From the NCBI GenBank assembly GCA_905250025.1, contig CAJNOJ010000025.1, positions 339,632 through 403,631 of the forward strand: a stretch of DNA of 64,000 nt. The letters are read 5' to 3'. Every line of letters starts with the position of its first letter. Position 1 is the first letter of the stretch. The DNA is from Adineta ricciae. Taxonomy: Eukaryota > Rotifera > Eurotatoria > Adinetida > Adinetidae. Below are positions 11,501 through 23,986 of this stretch, piece by piece. The position numbers and the translations under genes are program-made. Under the pieces are notes generated by a model. It saw nothing but the letters and a program-made list of their open reading frames with translations. It was not told the origin of the DNA and searched no databases.

Positions 11501-11961
11501 CTCCTGTTTGCAATAGATACATCGACCCATGTAGAATTTGATATATGGTATAATGAAACTTATGTGAACGAAAATAATACCGGTGGTGTCGGTGATTTTG
11601 CATCATCAAGTAAAATCAAAAGTGATTATCTCATTCTCGATGATGCAGCTGAACGCTTTGAACGTATGCAAAAGGAATTATTATTAACCGATCTTGACAG
11701 CATGCCATTCCGACAAGCCCAAATGAAAACGAATCGACGTGTAAATTCGAATCTTATTTTCATCCTTCATTCGATTCATATTTTCTCTTTCAGCATGTAT
11801 TTGATGCAGCAACTGCACAAGGACCATGGAGACAAGCTCCAGCTGCAACAGTAACAAGCGCCAATCGCACATCGTACTTCGAATTGAATTATGATGACGA
11901 ACAAGAATCTCTTCCATCGATATTTACAAATGGTAATCAACAAAAATCGATAGTTCGATAG
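8511..11961 (+). CDS. KIF9: Kinesin-9 family motor, KIF9-like
   Basis: A plus-strand gene of about a dozen exons, starting MPQRASNKVKVYVRTRPTNH. The N-terminal motor holds the P-loop (CYGQTGAGKTHTMTGF), switch I (NKQSSRSHCIF) and switch II (LNLVDLAGSERL). The motif YNGTIMCYGQTGAGKT is formed across an intron at about 8833-8884. The neck (ALHDSIVQRTNAAHESLSEQ), the segment GTLDDIEVKSLRQIQ and the C-terminal blocks SAAFEEFKQTRGSNLNRIYL and EFDIWYNETYVNEN match KIF9 over its whole length, with coiled-coil stretches between. Kinesin-9 motors act on axonemal and cytoplasmic microtubules, including ciliary central-pair regulation. The stop at 11959-11961 follows a Gln/Ser-rich tail. Exons in the 10.1-10.6 kb part are short and less certain. 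Confidence 0.93.
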
Positions 11962-12863
11962 AAACAATCGAGCTTTTCCTTCTCCGTTCTTTTTCTGTGT
12001 GTTTCTCAGCAAAGTTTCAACTGAATAAAAACGCAATTAATCTCATTCATTCTGACCCGAACATTTCAAACATTGGGCAAAGATGAGGCCGACTTAACCT
12101 GTCTATTTTGTTCTCTGTATTCATAATTAATCAATTCAACAAATTAAGTCAATGAAAAAAAAAGAAGAATCACTACTTATTGACTTAATTTTTTTTTGTT
12201 GATGACAATATGGAAGGCAGCAACAAGCAAAAAAAAATATATATGTATACTTTAAGAGAAAAGAAAACACATTCATCAATCCGCCATTGGTAAAAAGAAC
12301 AAGAGAACAGTGTAAAAACGAAATAATCAACATTCTCACACACCGTATGTGCACAAAGAGCTCGAAAATCCGCACAAAAGGTTCGTTGCGAGTAGACAAA
12401 GAGAAGATGATGCGCAGAACTGCCAAACCAAAAGAAAAACTATACACAAAAAGAGAAGAAAGTGAGGAAGAAAAGAAGAAATAAACGCGCAGAAATACAC
12501 AAAAAGAAAACGAACAGAGGTTTTTCAAATCAATTCTCCCGACTTGCTTTTTCCCAGTTGATAACAAGCAGGAGATATAGCACAAATTCAAATTTTCATC
12601 TGGATCGCATTGCGGTGGACATGATTGATAGAAAAGTGAAAAAAATTCTATGTTTTTAAAAAAACTCTATTAAAAACAGGCCAACATGATGTTTTCATGT
12701 ATATATATATATACGTGTAACTATATATATATATATAAACGTAATCAAATTGAAATATTTTCATCTGTATGCATAGAATGTTGAAAAAAAAGAAATTAGA
12801 AGACAAAATTCATGGCGGATAAGGATAGCACCAAAGAATTTCATGGAGAGAATATCATTCATT
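11962..12863. other. Convergent intergenic stretch between KIF9 and the RhoGEF gene
   Basis: About 0.9 kb between two converging stop codons. It is lysine- or phenylalanine-coding low complexity with overlapping spurious open frames at 12136-12659, and an AT dinucleotide tract near 12700. It should contain both 3' UTRs. I see no further gene. Confidence 0.6.
12702..12738. repeat. Interrupted AT dinucleotide microsatellite
   Basis: Two TA runs, each about 15 bases, are separated by a short non-repeat spacer (CGTGTAAC). The tract lies in the 3' intergenic region between converging genes and is likely length-polymorphic. Confidence 0.85.
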
Positions 12864-15800
12864 TCACGCATTGCTGGCAGAATTTCGTATAGTGTGATTG
12901 TCATTATCATCTGTTATTGACGAATTATTGGATTTGACATTGTCATAAACTTCCTCATCAAACATGTCTAAATCATAAAGAACTGAAAATAAAAGCTGAA
13001 CTGTATTCGTTCATCTCACCGATATTAACAGTTTGAGCTTCGGTTGATGTATTTGAATTATCTAAATTTGTTTGGATATTATTCATTTGCATTAGGTAAT
13101 TATTCGATTGTTGAGCATGTTCAACAGCAGCGATAATACTGTCAGTAGAATCGAAATGTTCTATTTCATCTTCATCGTCACTATCGGCAATCACTACACT
13201 GTTATTTTCATCTTCTTCGGTTTGACTGGTAGCACCGTCGTCGAAAACACCTTCATCATATCGTTCAACAACTTCGGTAGCCATATGCAATTGTTGACGC
13301 TTGTTGTTCGATGGAACAGATTTCATTGTTTCATCTAAATCGGTTATTGATGATAATTGTTCGTTAGCTAAAGGTAATCGTATTTGAAAATGTGGCATAT
13401 CGTTGTATGTTTGATGTTGTGCTGGAATAGCGACTGAGCCAAGTGATTCGGAAGAGTGAAGTGACGACATTGACATTGAATCTTTCAGATCGGAGTACGG
13501 TTGAGATATGCTACTAAGCATTGACGGTGTCATTGTTAATGTACTACTGGAACTGCTACTATTTCGTCGTAAAACTGAATTTTGCGTGTCTGAAGTATGT
13601 GATCGGTAATCTCGAGCAATTGGAGCATCTTGTTTTCGCTGATTTGTTAATCTCTGAAGAAAAACCAAAGGAATACTCGGTGATTTGCTTGTATTTACTT
13701 ACCAAAGCGAAACTTAACTGTTCGCCGAGTTGTGTTAATGGTGTCCACAAGGACTGAAGCTCCACAGCTGATGCTTTCTTCTCTCGTGCTGCTCGATTTT
13801 GTGTTTGGCTAATCGTTTGCATCAATTGATTATCTACACAAATAACAACCGTGAACTTGAGAATTAAAATCAGAGAAATACATACGACAGCTCGCTGCAT
13901 GTGTGATCGCTTCTAGCGACGATGCTGGTTTTGTCGAATGTGTTAAAGCAATCTGCAAATAGGAACATTAAATGAAGAAGGAAAAGAAATTCGATCGATT
14001 CTTACATTTCCTGGTGAATCTTTGATTTGATCTTGAGGAATATTGAGCAGACGCGACAGAAGCATTTCTTTTTCATGTAATAAACGTTCTAATTCTTTGT
14101 CTTTTTCAATGATTGCATTACATAACGATTCGGGTGTATCTTCAATTAACGTTTGTTTATCAGTTATTTTCACTTGATTTGGATCAACTAACTGCATGTT
14201 TGTTTGTTCTTCGATGACTACTGATCTGAAATGCACGAATCGGTTGAATGCTTCTTTTCCATGAGAATCGAGTAAATATTTACCGGGGTGTTATTGTTGT
14301 TGTTGTAGACGTTGATGATACGGGTGAGGGCGAGGAGATTGATGAATTAGGATTCTTTTCATTTGATATTGAAAGTGACGATTTCGGTTTGTCAAAACGT
14401 TTTCGAGCTTTTTCGATCCATTCTAACCATCTACAAGGGTACAATGGAAATAGAAAAATAAGCAATTGAAGAGATTCAATTACTTTTCTAAATCATCTTT
14501 AGAATTAGCTTCGACTTCGATCAATTGTTTTTTATCTGTATCAATGACATAGAAAGAACGAGCACCTAGAGAAAATCGAACATTTTTTCACTGAATTGAT
14601 TAATTCTTCATCAATATTCTTACCTCCGCAAGCTTTCTTCTTAATTAATAAATGTTCCAATCGAATAATAGGTGTGAGAATGAAATTCTGTGCTGCAGTG
14701 AATCGTGTTCCAGGTACTGCCGTACGTGGTCGGGTGTGTCGTCCACTGTTTGCATCGCGTTGATGTTCTTTCAAAATATAGCGATAAGTTTCTTCGATAC
14801 CGCGTTGTTCGGATGGTTGAATGGGAATTTTTTGAAAGAAAACGAAAATGTCCGTGAAAAGACAACATTCGAATTCGGTTTTTTGTGCTGTTGTATCCGG
14901 TAATAATTTCAACGTACCGGAATAGATCAAGCGATTGTTTGTAACTTCGAGACAATCCTATGAAATAAAGTGATCGAATCGAATCGATTTAGTTTTCGTT
15001 GAACAAATTTTTACCTGGAGATTTTGTAGATTGATGGATTTATCATCATTAGGAATTTGAAGTTCCAGATTGGCTTTGATTTGTTTCAGTAAAGCTTCTT
15101 GTTCTTTTTTCAAACGTGCATAGTTCATTCGTTTCAAAATACTATCAGCACATTCGACACATTTGCTCAGTTTTTCACTTTCAACTTCATCGTCGGACAC
15201 AAATTTTTTCATTGCTTCGAATAACATTTTCAATTTGGTGAAACGCGTCATTACTGATGGAAGATAATCTTTTAGAGTTAATCGACGACATAACGGATTG
15301 GATTCGCATGTCTTAACAAGTCGTATGAAGAACAATTGATGAAGAAAACGAAGTGGTACTTTACTTACTCGCATTAGTAAAGCAAAATCAGCTGATTGTT
15401 CTTTCTTTTTTATTAATTTCAATGCTTGGGATTGATCTTCGATGAAATATGCACATGCACAAGCGAATTGTTCGCCCTTTTCGCCATCAAGCTACGAGAA
15501 AGGATTGGTTGGTTATTCGAAAGGAAGAAGTGATTTAACTTACAAATTTCAGAATTAAGTCACCAATATGACGAACAACATGATCTTTTGCTTCATCACG
15601 ATGCTGTCGTAGTGCATATTTAAATTGAGCTAAAAGTCGAACAATACTCATTGATCGTTCGACGAATTTTCTCGTGTCTTACTGTGTAAATTGATTAATT
15701 GATCAAGGTTTCGAAAAATACAATCAAGTTCAACGGGACTCATTCCCGGAAAACGTTCCATTGGCTCGCGAAAGCATTTTCTCATGATTTTTAAACCTTT

Positions 15801-18800
15801 CAAATGTGTTCGCTCCGTATGGATTAGCTCATTAATCGTTGTTTGTAATTTCCATTCACGCGATTGATAGAGTGCTTGAAGAACATCGTTAGGAATAAAA
15901 TCGCTTAGATTTGGCAATGTATTAACATCAGCTTCAAGATCACTATCACCATCCGTGGGTGTAGATTGTTGATTCAATGGCTCAGGACTTGTCGGTAGAT
16001 CAAATGAATTGGCTCTGAAAATTATGAAGAGATGAGAAAGAGAGACAAAAATTCGACGAAGATTTACTTGAAATTGATGGAATCTTGTTGTTGAAGCATA
16101 ACTTCGCTTTCGCCACGGCTGAGCAGCTCGTCGATGGTATTTCCTCCCATTTGCGGATTACTAAAAGATTGAAAGACAGTTTTCAGATCATTCTTCGAGA
16201 GAGAGAAAAGCAAAATTTGTATCCGAATGCCTGCGGGTCAAAAGAATTGTATAGAAAGCACCAGATCTGATCAAACAATCATTCATTCATGTGTTAATAA
16301 AAAGAACTACATGATGAATTGATTTAAATCGAATTATTCTCCGACTGTACTGTCGTTCTTATCATGCAAAATAGAAGATAAGCGAATGTGTAAAAAAGGA
16401 CAATGAAGCAATACCCCTCAAGATCACTCGCGTCGCTTTCACTGAAACAAATTCATTTGGTATTGAGAGTTAAAATAAATCTCCAAAGATCTTTACCTGC
16501 TCGAACGATGTTTCGACGTCGGTCGATTCGGTGTTGCTTGCCGGTCGCTGAAACGTCGTCCCAAGCTACTAGCATCAAGCAATATGTATTCATCTTGTTT
16601 GTTTGAACAACAAATCCTTACGTTGAATTCTTATTCTGTTCTTGGATAGACAATAAATTTGCATTGGATGGATCTGAACGAGATGCAAATGATAAAGAAA
16701 AGCCTGGAAGAACGATTAATTTACCGTTGTTTTCGTTGATTGCCGACATATTTTCATAAACATCATTGGCTACAATAAATAAAGCTCTAGTTAATAAAAT
16801 TCGAGTTTGAGCACTTACGAAGACTTCCTTCGCGTCCTTCATTTAAACTTGAAGTTCTTGTTGGACCTGTAATAAACATATTTAAAATGCGTGAACATAT
16901 TCTTTCGTTTTTCGCACAGAACACCGAAGAGAGACATGAATAGACAACGACTAGACGAATATTACAAACTACCGTTTAGAAAACCACAAACAGAACGTCG
17001 AACGAAAATCCGTTGTGGTAAGATCACTTGTTGTTGGATAGTTTGTTGCATACATGAAAAATGCATGCTGAACAAAGGAGAAATCAAACTATCCGCTGAA
17101 AATGATCCTGCGACGAGGGAGATAGATGGTTTTTCATTGATGAACAAAGTTTCGAAAGGATGGATAGGTAAGAAACACTTACTCGACGGATTTTTCGGCG
17201 TTTTTCGTGGTTTAATTAGAACAGGATTAGTGATACTATGAGTTTTTCGATCTTTTAAGCATTTTTCACTATTCGATGCACATTCACGATGAAATGCTTG
17301 TTGGCAATCTAATCAAAGAATGATCTACTTTCGAATCTTCAGTCTGACAATGACTTACATCCACAGAGATAACCTTGATAGTTGATTCCCCACAATGGTT
17401 TCGAACAAACTTTGCATAGAACTTGAATAGTGAATTGATGTTCATTCAATTGATGATCTTTAATCTAATCGAAGCCGGAGTGTACATATTTTGTCTTGTT
17501 TTCCGAAAATACTTACTCGCTTCGATACTGTCGCTCGCGGTAACTTCGATAATAGACGTTTCTGTTCCCGATCGAGAAACTTCGGAATTTTTTCCAATGG
17601 AATGTTTCCACATTTTTTAATATCACAACGTTTTAAATATGTCGCTAATGAACATAACAATGCCAGACTGAATGAAAAGCAAACAACAATACAAGAGAGA
17701 TGGTCAAAAACGTTTCGATTTACTCTTTCGAATTCTTAATACTGTTCCAATCATCAATATTCGCTTTGTAATACGATTCGAACTTTGATCGAAGTGTTTC
17801 TTCGATGAAATGAGTTTGTTTTGTACTTGAAGAGAAATCAACATCACGATAGAGACCTGCACGAAAGTATAAGAAGAAGAATTAGATGCGAAAAGTCAGT
17901 TTACCTAGTGTTCGTTTGTGATTAAATTCAGGCAATTGTTTATCGATAATAACTGATCGTGCAAAATCTTTCGCATCATTAAAAACTAATTTCATATCCT
18001 CATTAATATCTTGTTGTTGAGTTTCTAAATGACGATGTATCGAATCTGTTTGTACTTGTGGAAGGCCAATGTACAAGGGCTAAAAGGAATACTCATTTTC
18101 TACAAAGAAAAGGAGAGAAGTCAATGAAATACTTACGCTGCCATTCATAGTGAATGTGGAATGAATTTCAAATATCCATCGAATTAGTTCGCTTCGATTC
18201 TCAGCTCTTTTTACGCGTAATTCTTCCGTTAGAAAGTAGAATAGCTACAAACAGCAAGAATATGAATAAACTTGGATGATCAGGTTATTTACCATATGAG
18301 TTGGATCACTGTTTGGGTCATTGAAAAGAAAACTAAGAAAAATAGTTAATGGTACCCAATTAGATGCATTGATATTCTGTTGAATATCATCGAAAGATGA
18401 TATAGATGTTTTTGGGGGTAACTAAAGAACAGCATGAAAAGATATTTCGCGTTTCAAACATTCAACTCGAAAATTTACTTCAGTAAGTTCATCGTCATTA
18501 TCGAGTGTATCCTAAACGAAGAAGTACATGAACGATGAAAACATTTCAGTCGGAAAATGATTCAGCATACCCGAAATGCATGTTTTTCATCTGCTGGAAG
18601 GATGGCATTAGATGGATCTCCATACTAAAGAAAAGCAATAATGATTTAACCACTGAATAATCAAGTTCTGTGCTTCATAGAAAGCAAAGCAGTGAAAGAG
18701 GAACCAAAGAAGATGACGACAACAGCAATGAACTTACTTCACCAATGATATACCACTACAAGAATAGATAGTGAACAGCTTTAGCATTCAGTCAGTTACA

Positions 18801-21800
18801 TATGTGAATAAAGAGCAGGCGAATGAATGTCAATGTGAGAAAAGCAGAATTTCGATAAGAGAAAGTTAATCAAATAGCTGCGAGTTTGTCACTCAGCTAT
18901 CTGCGTTACCTTTGCTAGATCATAAGTCTCAGACTTTCCAGAATGCAATTTACGTTTAATATTCTGCAATGACGAACTAACTGATGTCGTCGGATTTGGT
19001 GCTGTCGGAACAGCAATATTCATGACTTGTAGAACAGATGATTCAGGTAAAGAATTCTGTTTCTTGTGACCAGTGGGAGTATCAGATTGCTGTAGAAAAA
19101 GACGTGAGGGATTAGAATGAAATGAACTATGCAGTCTGAAGTCGAGTTTTTGAGAAAGAAGAGAAAAGGATGATTGTCGCCGGTGAACTTACAGTTGATG
19201 TTCGATTGGATGATGATGGATCAGGTTGATTGCCGAGATTATCAACATTAAAACTTGGTTTGACCGATGAAATTTCGATTGACGACTAAAAGGATCGACA
19301 AATTCGAACTGAATGAAAACGAGAAGAAAATCTTTACCTCAGATAACTCTCCTGGTCGTTTGATTTCACTTAATTGTTGTTCGTATTGTCGAATTTGATT
19401 TTCAATAAATGCTACTTTTGTTGGATTGTGATTTGGACCTTTGGTACGTTGTCTTCCTAGATCTGCTTTTGATTTCTTCATTGAAGAAAAACGAAAACAT
19501 GAAAATTATCATCAAACCCTTCGGCGAAACTCTTACCTCAAGTTGTTTGGCAATTCGCTCATAGCTTTCTTTCACTTTTTTGTTATCAAACGTTGCTTGC
19601 AAAGATTGTGTGCTAATCGTACTATTCGATCGTTCCGGAATAGAACCTGTCGATGGATTTGTTCGAAACGCTACTCGACCATTTTGATTATCACCTGGCG
19701 TTAGTTTTTGAGCGGATGCTGAAGCTAGTTTGGGTTGACCGAGAAGAGTCAATTGAGCATAGGAACCCGCTAATTCAAATGAAGAAAACAGTGATTTTCA
19801 GTGAGCTTTGACAAGAAAATAATCAGATCATGTATCTATTCCAGTGATATTGGGGGGCAAGGATGTGTAGGATGAATTCCGTTATCTTTCTTTCCTCTTT
19901 TTTCCCTACTATAAACAGCTCTTCTGATTGTCATTAGTTTCGTCGTTTGCTTATACATCTCTCGAATGCACGACAAGTTAGAATAATAATAATCATAATC
20001 ATAATAATATACAACGACAGGGTATTGTTGATAGATTGAAAGAATATGATGCAGACAAGGACGAGGGCGTTTTCTGTTGATAGAAAAATTAAGCTAGGAA
20101 AAGCAAACTTCGAGCTTTTAGTCATTTCGAAGAGCGAATTCGTTTTCCATTGAATTTGATATGATAGAAATCTGACAAAGATTGATGAGAATGTAATGTA
20201 AGAAGAAAAAACGCCTTTCTTTTCGAGACATTCAACAAACGTTATCCATCAAACATCCAAACGATGATATGGGATGTTGGGATAACATCGGAATGCCATA
20301 AGCCATGCTTTGAATGCCACGCTCACATGCATATTCAATGAAAGAATATCTCATCGGAAAGGGGGAAGAAAAAAAAACTGAAAAATAACGTTAGTTAGAT
20401 ATAATTAGAGCTGAGGAGAAATATTTGTAATATGAGAATCGACATTTTCTTTTCTTGCGTTCGAAATCTATCAATAAACAAATGCGGAATAGGAAAGAAA
20501 AGAAAATATTGTTTTTTAAATTAATTTTCTATTAATCTAATTGAATATCGGTTTTCTCTGTCTGTGAATCGAAGACATCTCTGTATTCATTAATCTAACC
20601 TTGTTCAAGTCAATCATGCTGATGTCATTTTTCTTCATCATCGTTTTATCTTCATGGTCAAACAATAATCTCATCTATTGTTTTGGCCCATAACAAAGAT
20701 TCTATTCTCATTTGTTTCTTTTCATCTTAAAATGTCATTTTCTCGCCTTTAGATGTCTGTCTGTCTATCATAGACACATCGATGTGTATTTCAAACGTAT
20801 CATCAGCGTCATCTCTCTTTACATACACGTTGTTCATAACATTAATCGAATCGAAATATGATTACGTTCTTAACTAATTGTGTATGAAAAAGTAAGCGAA
20901 AAGAGAAAAGAAATTTCGTGCAACAATAACTAATATCCATCGATAATAGTGGTAATGATGATGATGACGCAAGAGGTGTTTTACCTGCATTGACACGATG
21001 ATGATCCTCATAAGTTTCCGATTTCGGTCGAGGTTTAACTGAACGTCGCTGATGACGTGCTGTCGAAGAGTTTTGTATCGAACGTGAATCGGTGTCAGGA
21101 AGATTAGTTGGGTTAACCGAATTCGTGTGTAACGATGTTAATGAACGATTTCGATGGCGACTACTCGTACTCGATGTGAAATCTGATAGACGAGCAAGAA
21201 ATGAGTCGTGTAACTGTGATACACGTCCGGTTAAATTCGATAGTTGTCGTTCAATCACATTCCGAGGTGCAGCTCGAAATGAACGACGCGAACGTATCGA
21301 TTGAGAACTATCTGTACTATTCGATTTCGTCGAAAGTGTTGCGACGGTTACCGTCTTTGCCTTCTGTAGTGTTGATGTTTCATTAGGCGGATTAACGGCA
21401 CTTCGAAAAGAATATGGACGTGGTTTTATAGCAACAGATGGTATTGATGGTCGATCATGAGATGTAAATGAAGTCGATGATTGTATACGTAGAGATGGCG
21501 GATTACTTGGAATTAAATTCGTCGTTAAATAGAATTCAGGTGACGTTGGCGCGGATGTCGAAGTGAGAGTAGGAGCAGTATTTGTACGCGTCGAGGATAG
21601 TGACTTGATTTGCGCTTGTTTTGAAGTATGTGTAACGACAGGTGTTAATGGTGCTTCCAATGCATAGTTTTGCGTTCCATATGGACGTGAAGTATTACTT
21701 TTCACATTCGATGATGTAGGCGAAACGACAATTTTCGGTGACGATGCTCCTCGTGCTGGAGGATTTCGAACTACCGAATAGATAACTGCGATATCAGATA

Positions 21801-22140
21801 CTTGCTCATCATCGCGACCGTTATTATTGTTATTATTATTATTATCATTGGATGTATCGAACCATTTGGTAACAGGAATATAGCTATGTGCCTCCTCGTG
21901 TTCCGCTTGTAGTTGTTCACTATGATCAATGATCAGTGTTGTTGGACTTGCTGTTACAGCTGTCTTCGTCAATTGACGGTGTAATGCCATAGTTGGAACA
22001 CATGATGACGACGATGAGGTATTTGGATTAAAATCATTTCCATCGTTATTAACGGAAGCCGGATAAATATCGACAGTTCGATCCACACGAACTGTGCCTA
22101 ATTTACCAGCAGGTATTCGCACCGAGATGGCGGTGGCCAT
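12864..22140 (-). CDS. RGS-like/C1/DH/PH RhoGEF of the ARHGEF11/12 - RhoGEF2 family
   Basis: A many-exon minus-strand gene. The first exon (22140 to about 20985) encodes about 385 Ser/Thr-rich disordered residues starting MATAISVRIPAGKLGTVRVD. It ends at a phase-1 donor that matches the phase-1 acceptor at about 19777 after a 1.2 kb intron. Next come a coiled-coil-like linker (AFIENQIRQYEQQLSEIKRP), an RGS-like domain (about 18.5-17.5 kb: PLYIGLPQVQTDSIHRHLET, then FLDREQKRLLSKLPRATVSK), and a C1 zinc finger (about 17.4-17.25 kb: VLCKVCSKPLWGINYQGYLC, CQQAFHREC). A Ser-rich linker leads to the DH domain (INELIHTERTHLKGLKIMRK, CRRLTLKDYLPSVMTRFTKL) and a PH domain (about 14.95-14.3 kb). An acidic tail ends IRNSASNA at 12864. 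Family role: couples G-alpha 12/13 receptors to RhoA. The domain order matches Drosophila RhoGEF2 minus its PDZ. The first-exon link is less certain than the rest. Confidence 0.86.
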
Positions 22141-22188
22141 TTTCGTTTTTTTATCAGATTATCACCTCATATATTGATTGTCGAAAAA

Positions 22189-22281
22189 NNNNNNNNNNNN
22201 NNNNNNNNNNNNNNNNNNNNNNNNNNNNNNNNNNNNNNNNNNNNNNNNNNNNNNNNNNNNNNNNNNNNNNNNNNNNNNNNN
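22189..22281. other. Assembly gap (93 N)
   Basis: A run of 93 undetermined bases. Its left flank is 48 bp from the RhoGEF start codon. Its right flank lies inside an intron of the nicotinic receptor gene, whose remaining coding sequence is absent from the window. The true gap is therefore larger than shown, or the two sides do not belong together. Confidence 0.98.
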
Positions 22282-23099
22282 TATCTTTTATCTTTCTTTT
22301 ACATTGTAGAGAACGATATCTGGTAACCAGATGAGTTTCGATGGGAGATTGAGACGACGAATTCCATTGAAATCATCAGGATTCCATTGAAGAAATTCAT
22401 CACGCCTAGGCGAAAATATTTTCTACAAACGATACCCTTCAACTAGCTCTTACCATTCTTGGTCAAGCCATACATTTGTTATCAATATTTGATTCTTCTC
22501 CATCTAAAAATACAAAGAAAAAAGAAACGTTTGTTGGACTTTTTCAACTCAATACTTACCATATCAAATATTTGCGTTAATGTTAAGCCAAGTTTCACTG
22601 GTACCGGTACACTAGCATTGTGGACTGGTCGAACACTATTGGAATAATTTCTAGCAATCGAACAATCCGAAGTATAATAATCAGTCAAGAATTACAGAGA
22701 TTACCTCATTAGAAAGTATAGCAGACGTTGTTCATCTGAACAATTGATTCGCGTTCGATTGCTACAGTCAACTAATGTGCCATATGGCGATCGAAAATCT
22801 TGACAATGCATCGAACCTATTCGAAAAAACTCATTTAATTTTTATTCACGCGATTGACATTGAGAAAGTTGTTGTCAACCAACGGGTTAGGTGTGAAATT
22901 AATAGTTCTAAGAGCATTGTATGCATTTTTAATGTGGAAAAAGAATATTTCTGGTCTACTCATGATGATGAAAGTGCTGAGTAATAACGTCGTACGTACC
23001 AAATAATGTCACTGATAGAATAACGATGAATCCAATTGATCGATTATTGAAAGTTAATAAAAAATGCCTCATCGCGATGAACAGATGAATGCCAGACAT
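22282..23099 (-). CDS. Nicotinic acetylcholine receptor subunit, 5' part only
   Basis: The first four exons of a Cys-loop receptor subunit. Exon 1 (23099-23000) encodes an N-terminal hydrophobic signal or anchor ([20 protein letters not shown]). After a roughly 180 bp intron, exon 2 gives a Cys-containing N-terminal segment and EQRLLYFLM. Exon 3 gives [20 protein letters not shown] and LTLTQIFDM, and the next pieces [16 protein letters not shown] and [14 protein letters not shown], followed by [15 protein letters not shown] at 22303. This is the classic start of the nAChR ligand-binding domain: a helix, loop 2, then WLPDIVLYN. The donor after YN (gtaaaag) runs straight into the N gap, so the Cys-loop, the four TM helices and the intracellular loop are missing. 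Whether it is an alpha subunit cannot be decided, because the vicinal Cys pair would lie in the missing part. Confidence 0.88.
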
Positions 23100-23986
23100 T
23101 TGACTTGAACAATAACAAGAATTCTTCTCGGTCTTTCACTCGACTTGTTTTACTTGTGCAAGTTGGCAATATATCTTCCTTTTCTCGTCTCTTCACTTAG
23201 GAGAAAAGCGCGAGAAAGGAAAAAAATGTAGGAGAGATGTCTTGTTCTTCTCGCGAGAAATATGATGAATCGTATTGCATTATGTGTGCACGTTCCTAAT
23301 CACACATACAAACAGTTTATTGTTTTCTGTACATTAACTCAAGTAAGGCCAATGCTATCGTTTGTCTTCGACGAAGTCGTTTGACAGTAATTCCTAGTCA
23401 ATTTGTTGATCGAGATAAATGGATAGACGGGTTTCGCAGTTAATAATTACCCAGATGTGAACGCATGTGGGCAGGTTTTAGGAATTATCCAGATTTAGAG
23501 CTAATTTCGTCGTGTGAAAGCAAAAAAGATTGTCTGTCTGCATTGATGAAACTATCAAAGTTCTCCAAAAGATTAGTTTTTATTGGCCTTGAGTTAGCTA
23601 CTTTGAACTTTGCAAGGCGAAAAACTTGCTGGTTTTTTTTTCTTAGTAAATTGTATTTTCTATGGTTGTCATAAAGTAATGAGTATAATTACAAAAAGAA
23701 AACAATGCGCACGAAGAATGAAGCAAAGGGAGAAGATTCTGATTGATTTAAATATGGTACCCTTTGAGAGAAAACAAACAAACAAAAATAACAAGAAGCC
23801 GAAAAGTACAATGTAATTGGATCAGACCGCCTTCCTATTGGATATTCTGACGAACGTGAGACATTGCTGTTTGTTCTCGATTTCCGTTGAAAATTAAAAT
23901 GATTAATTATTCACGAGTGAGACTCGTTAAGACAAAGTAGAATAATAATCTTCTACTTAGTTTTTTCATGCAAGTTCGAATGGGAC
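23100..23986. other. Intergenic stretch between nAChR and myosin III genes
   Basis: About 0.9 kb containing the upstream region of the receptor gene and the 3' flank of the myosin gene. The small open frames at 23465-23674 and 23610-23816 lack domains and have AT-rich, Lys/Phe-heavy composition. No gene seen. Confidence 0.6.

Noticed and set aside
12136-12659. Small open frames between KIF9 and the RhoGEF gene
   Set aside because: Low-complexity AT-rich sequence, mutually overlapping, no recognisable feature.
22141-22281. Fusion of the nicotinic receptor 5' exons with the Ser/Thr-rich exon below the gap
   Set aside because: The exon starting at 22140 has its own ATG and no Cys-loop or TM sequence; it splices in phase to the RhoGEF exons.
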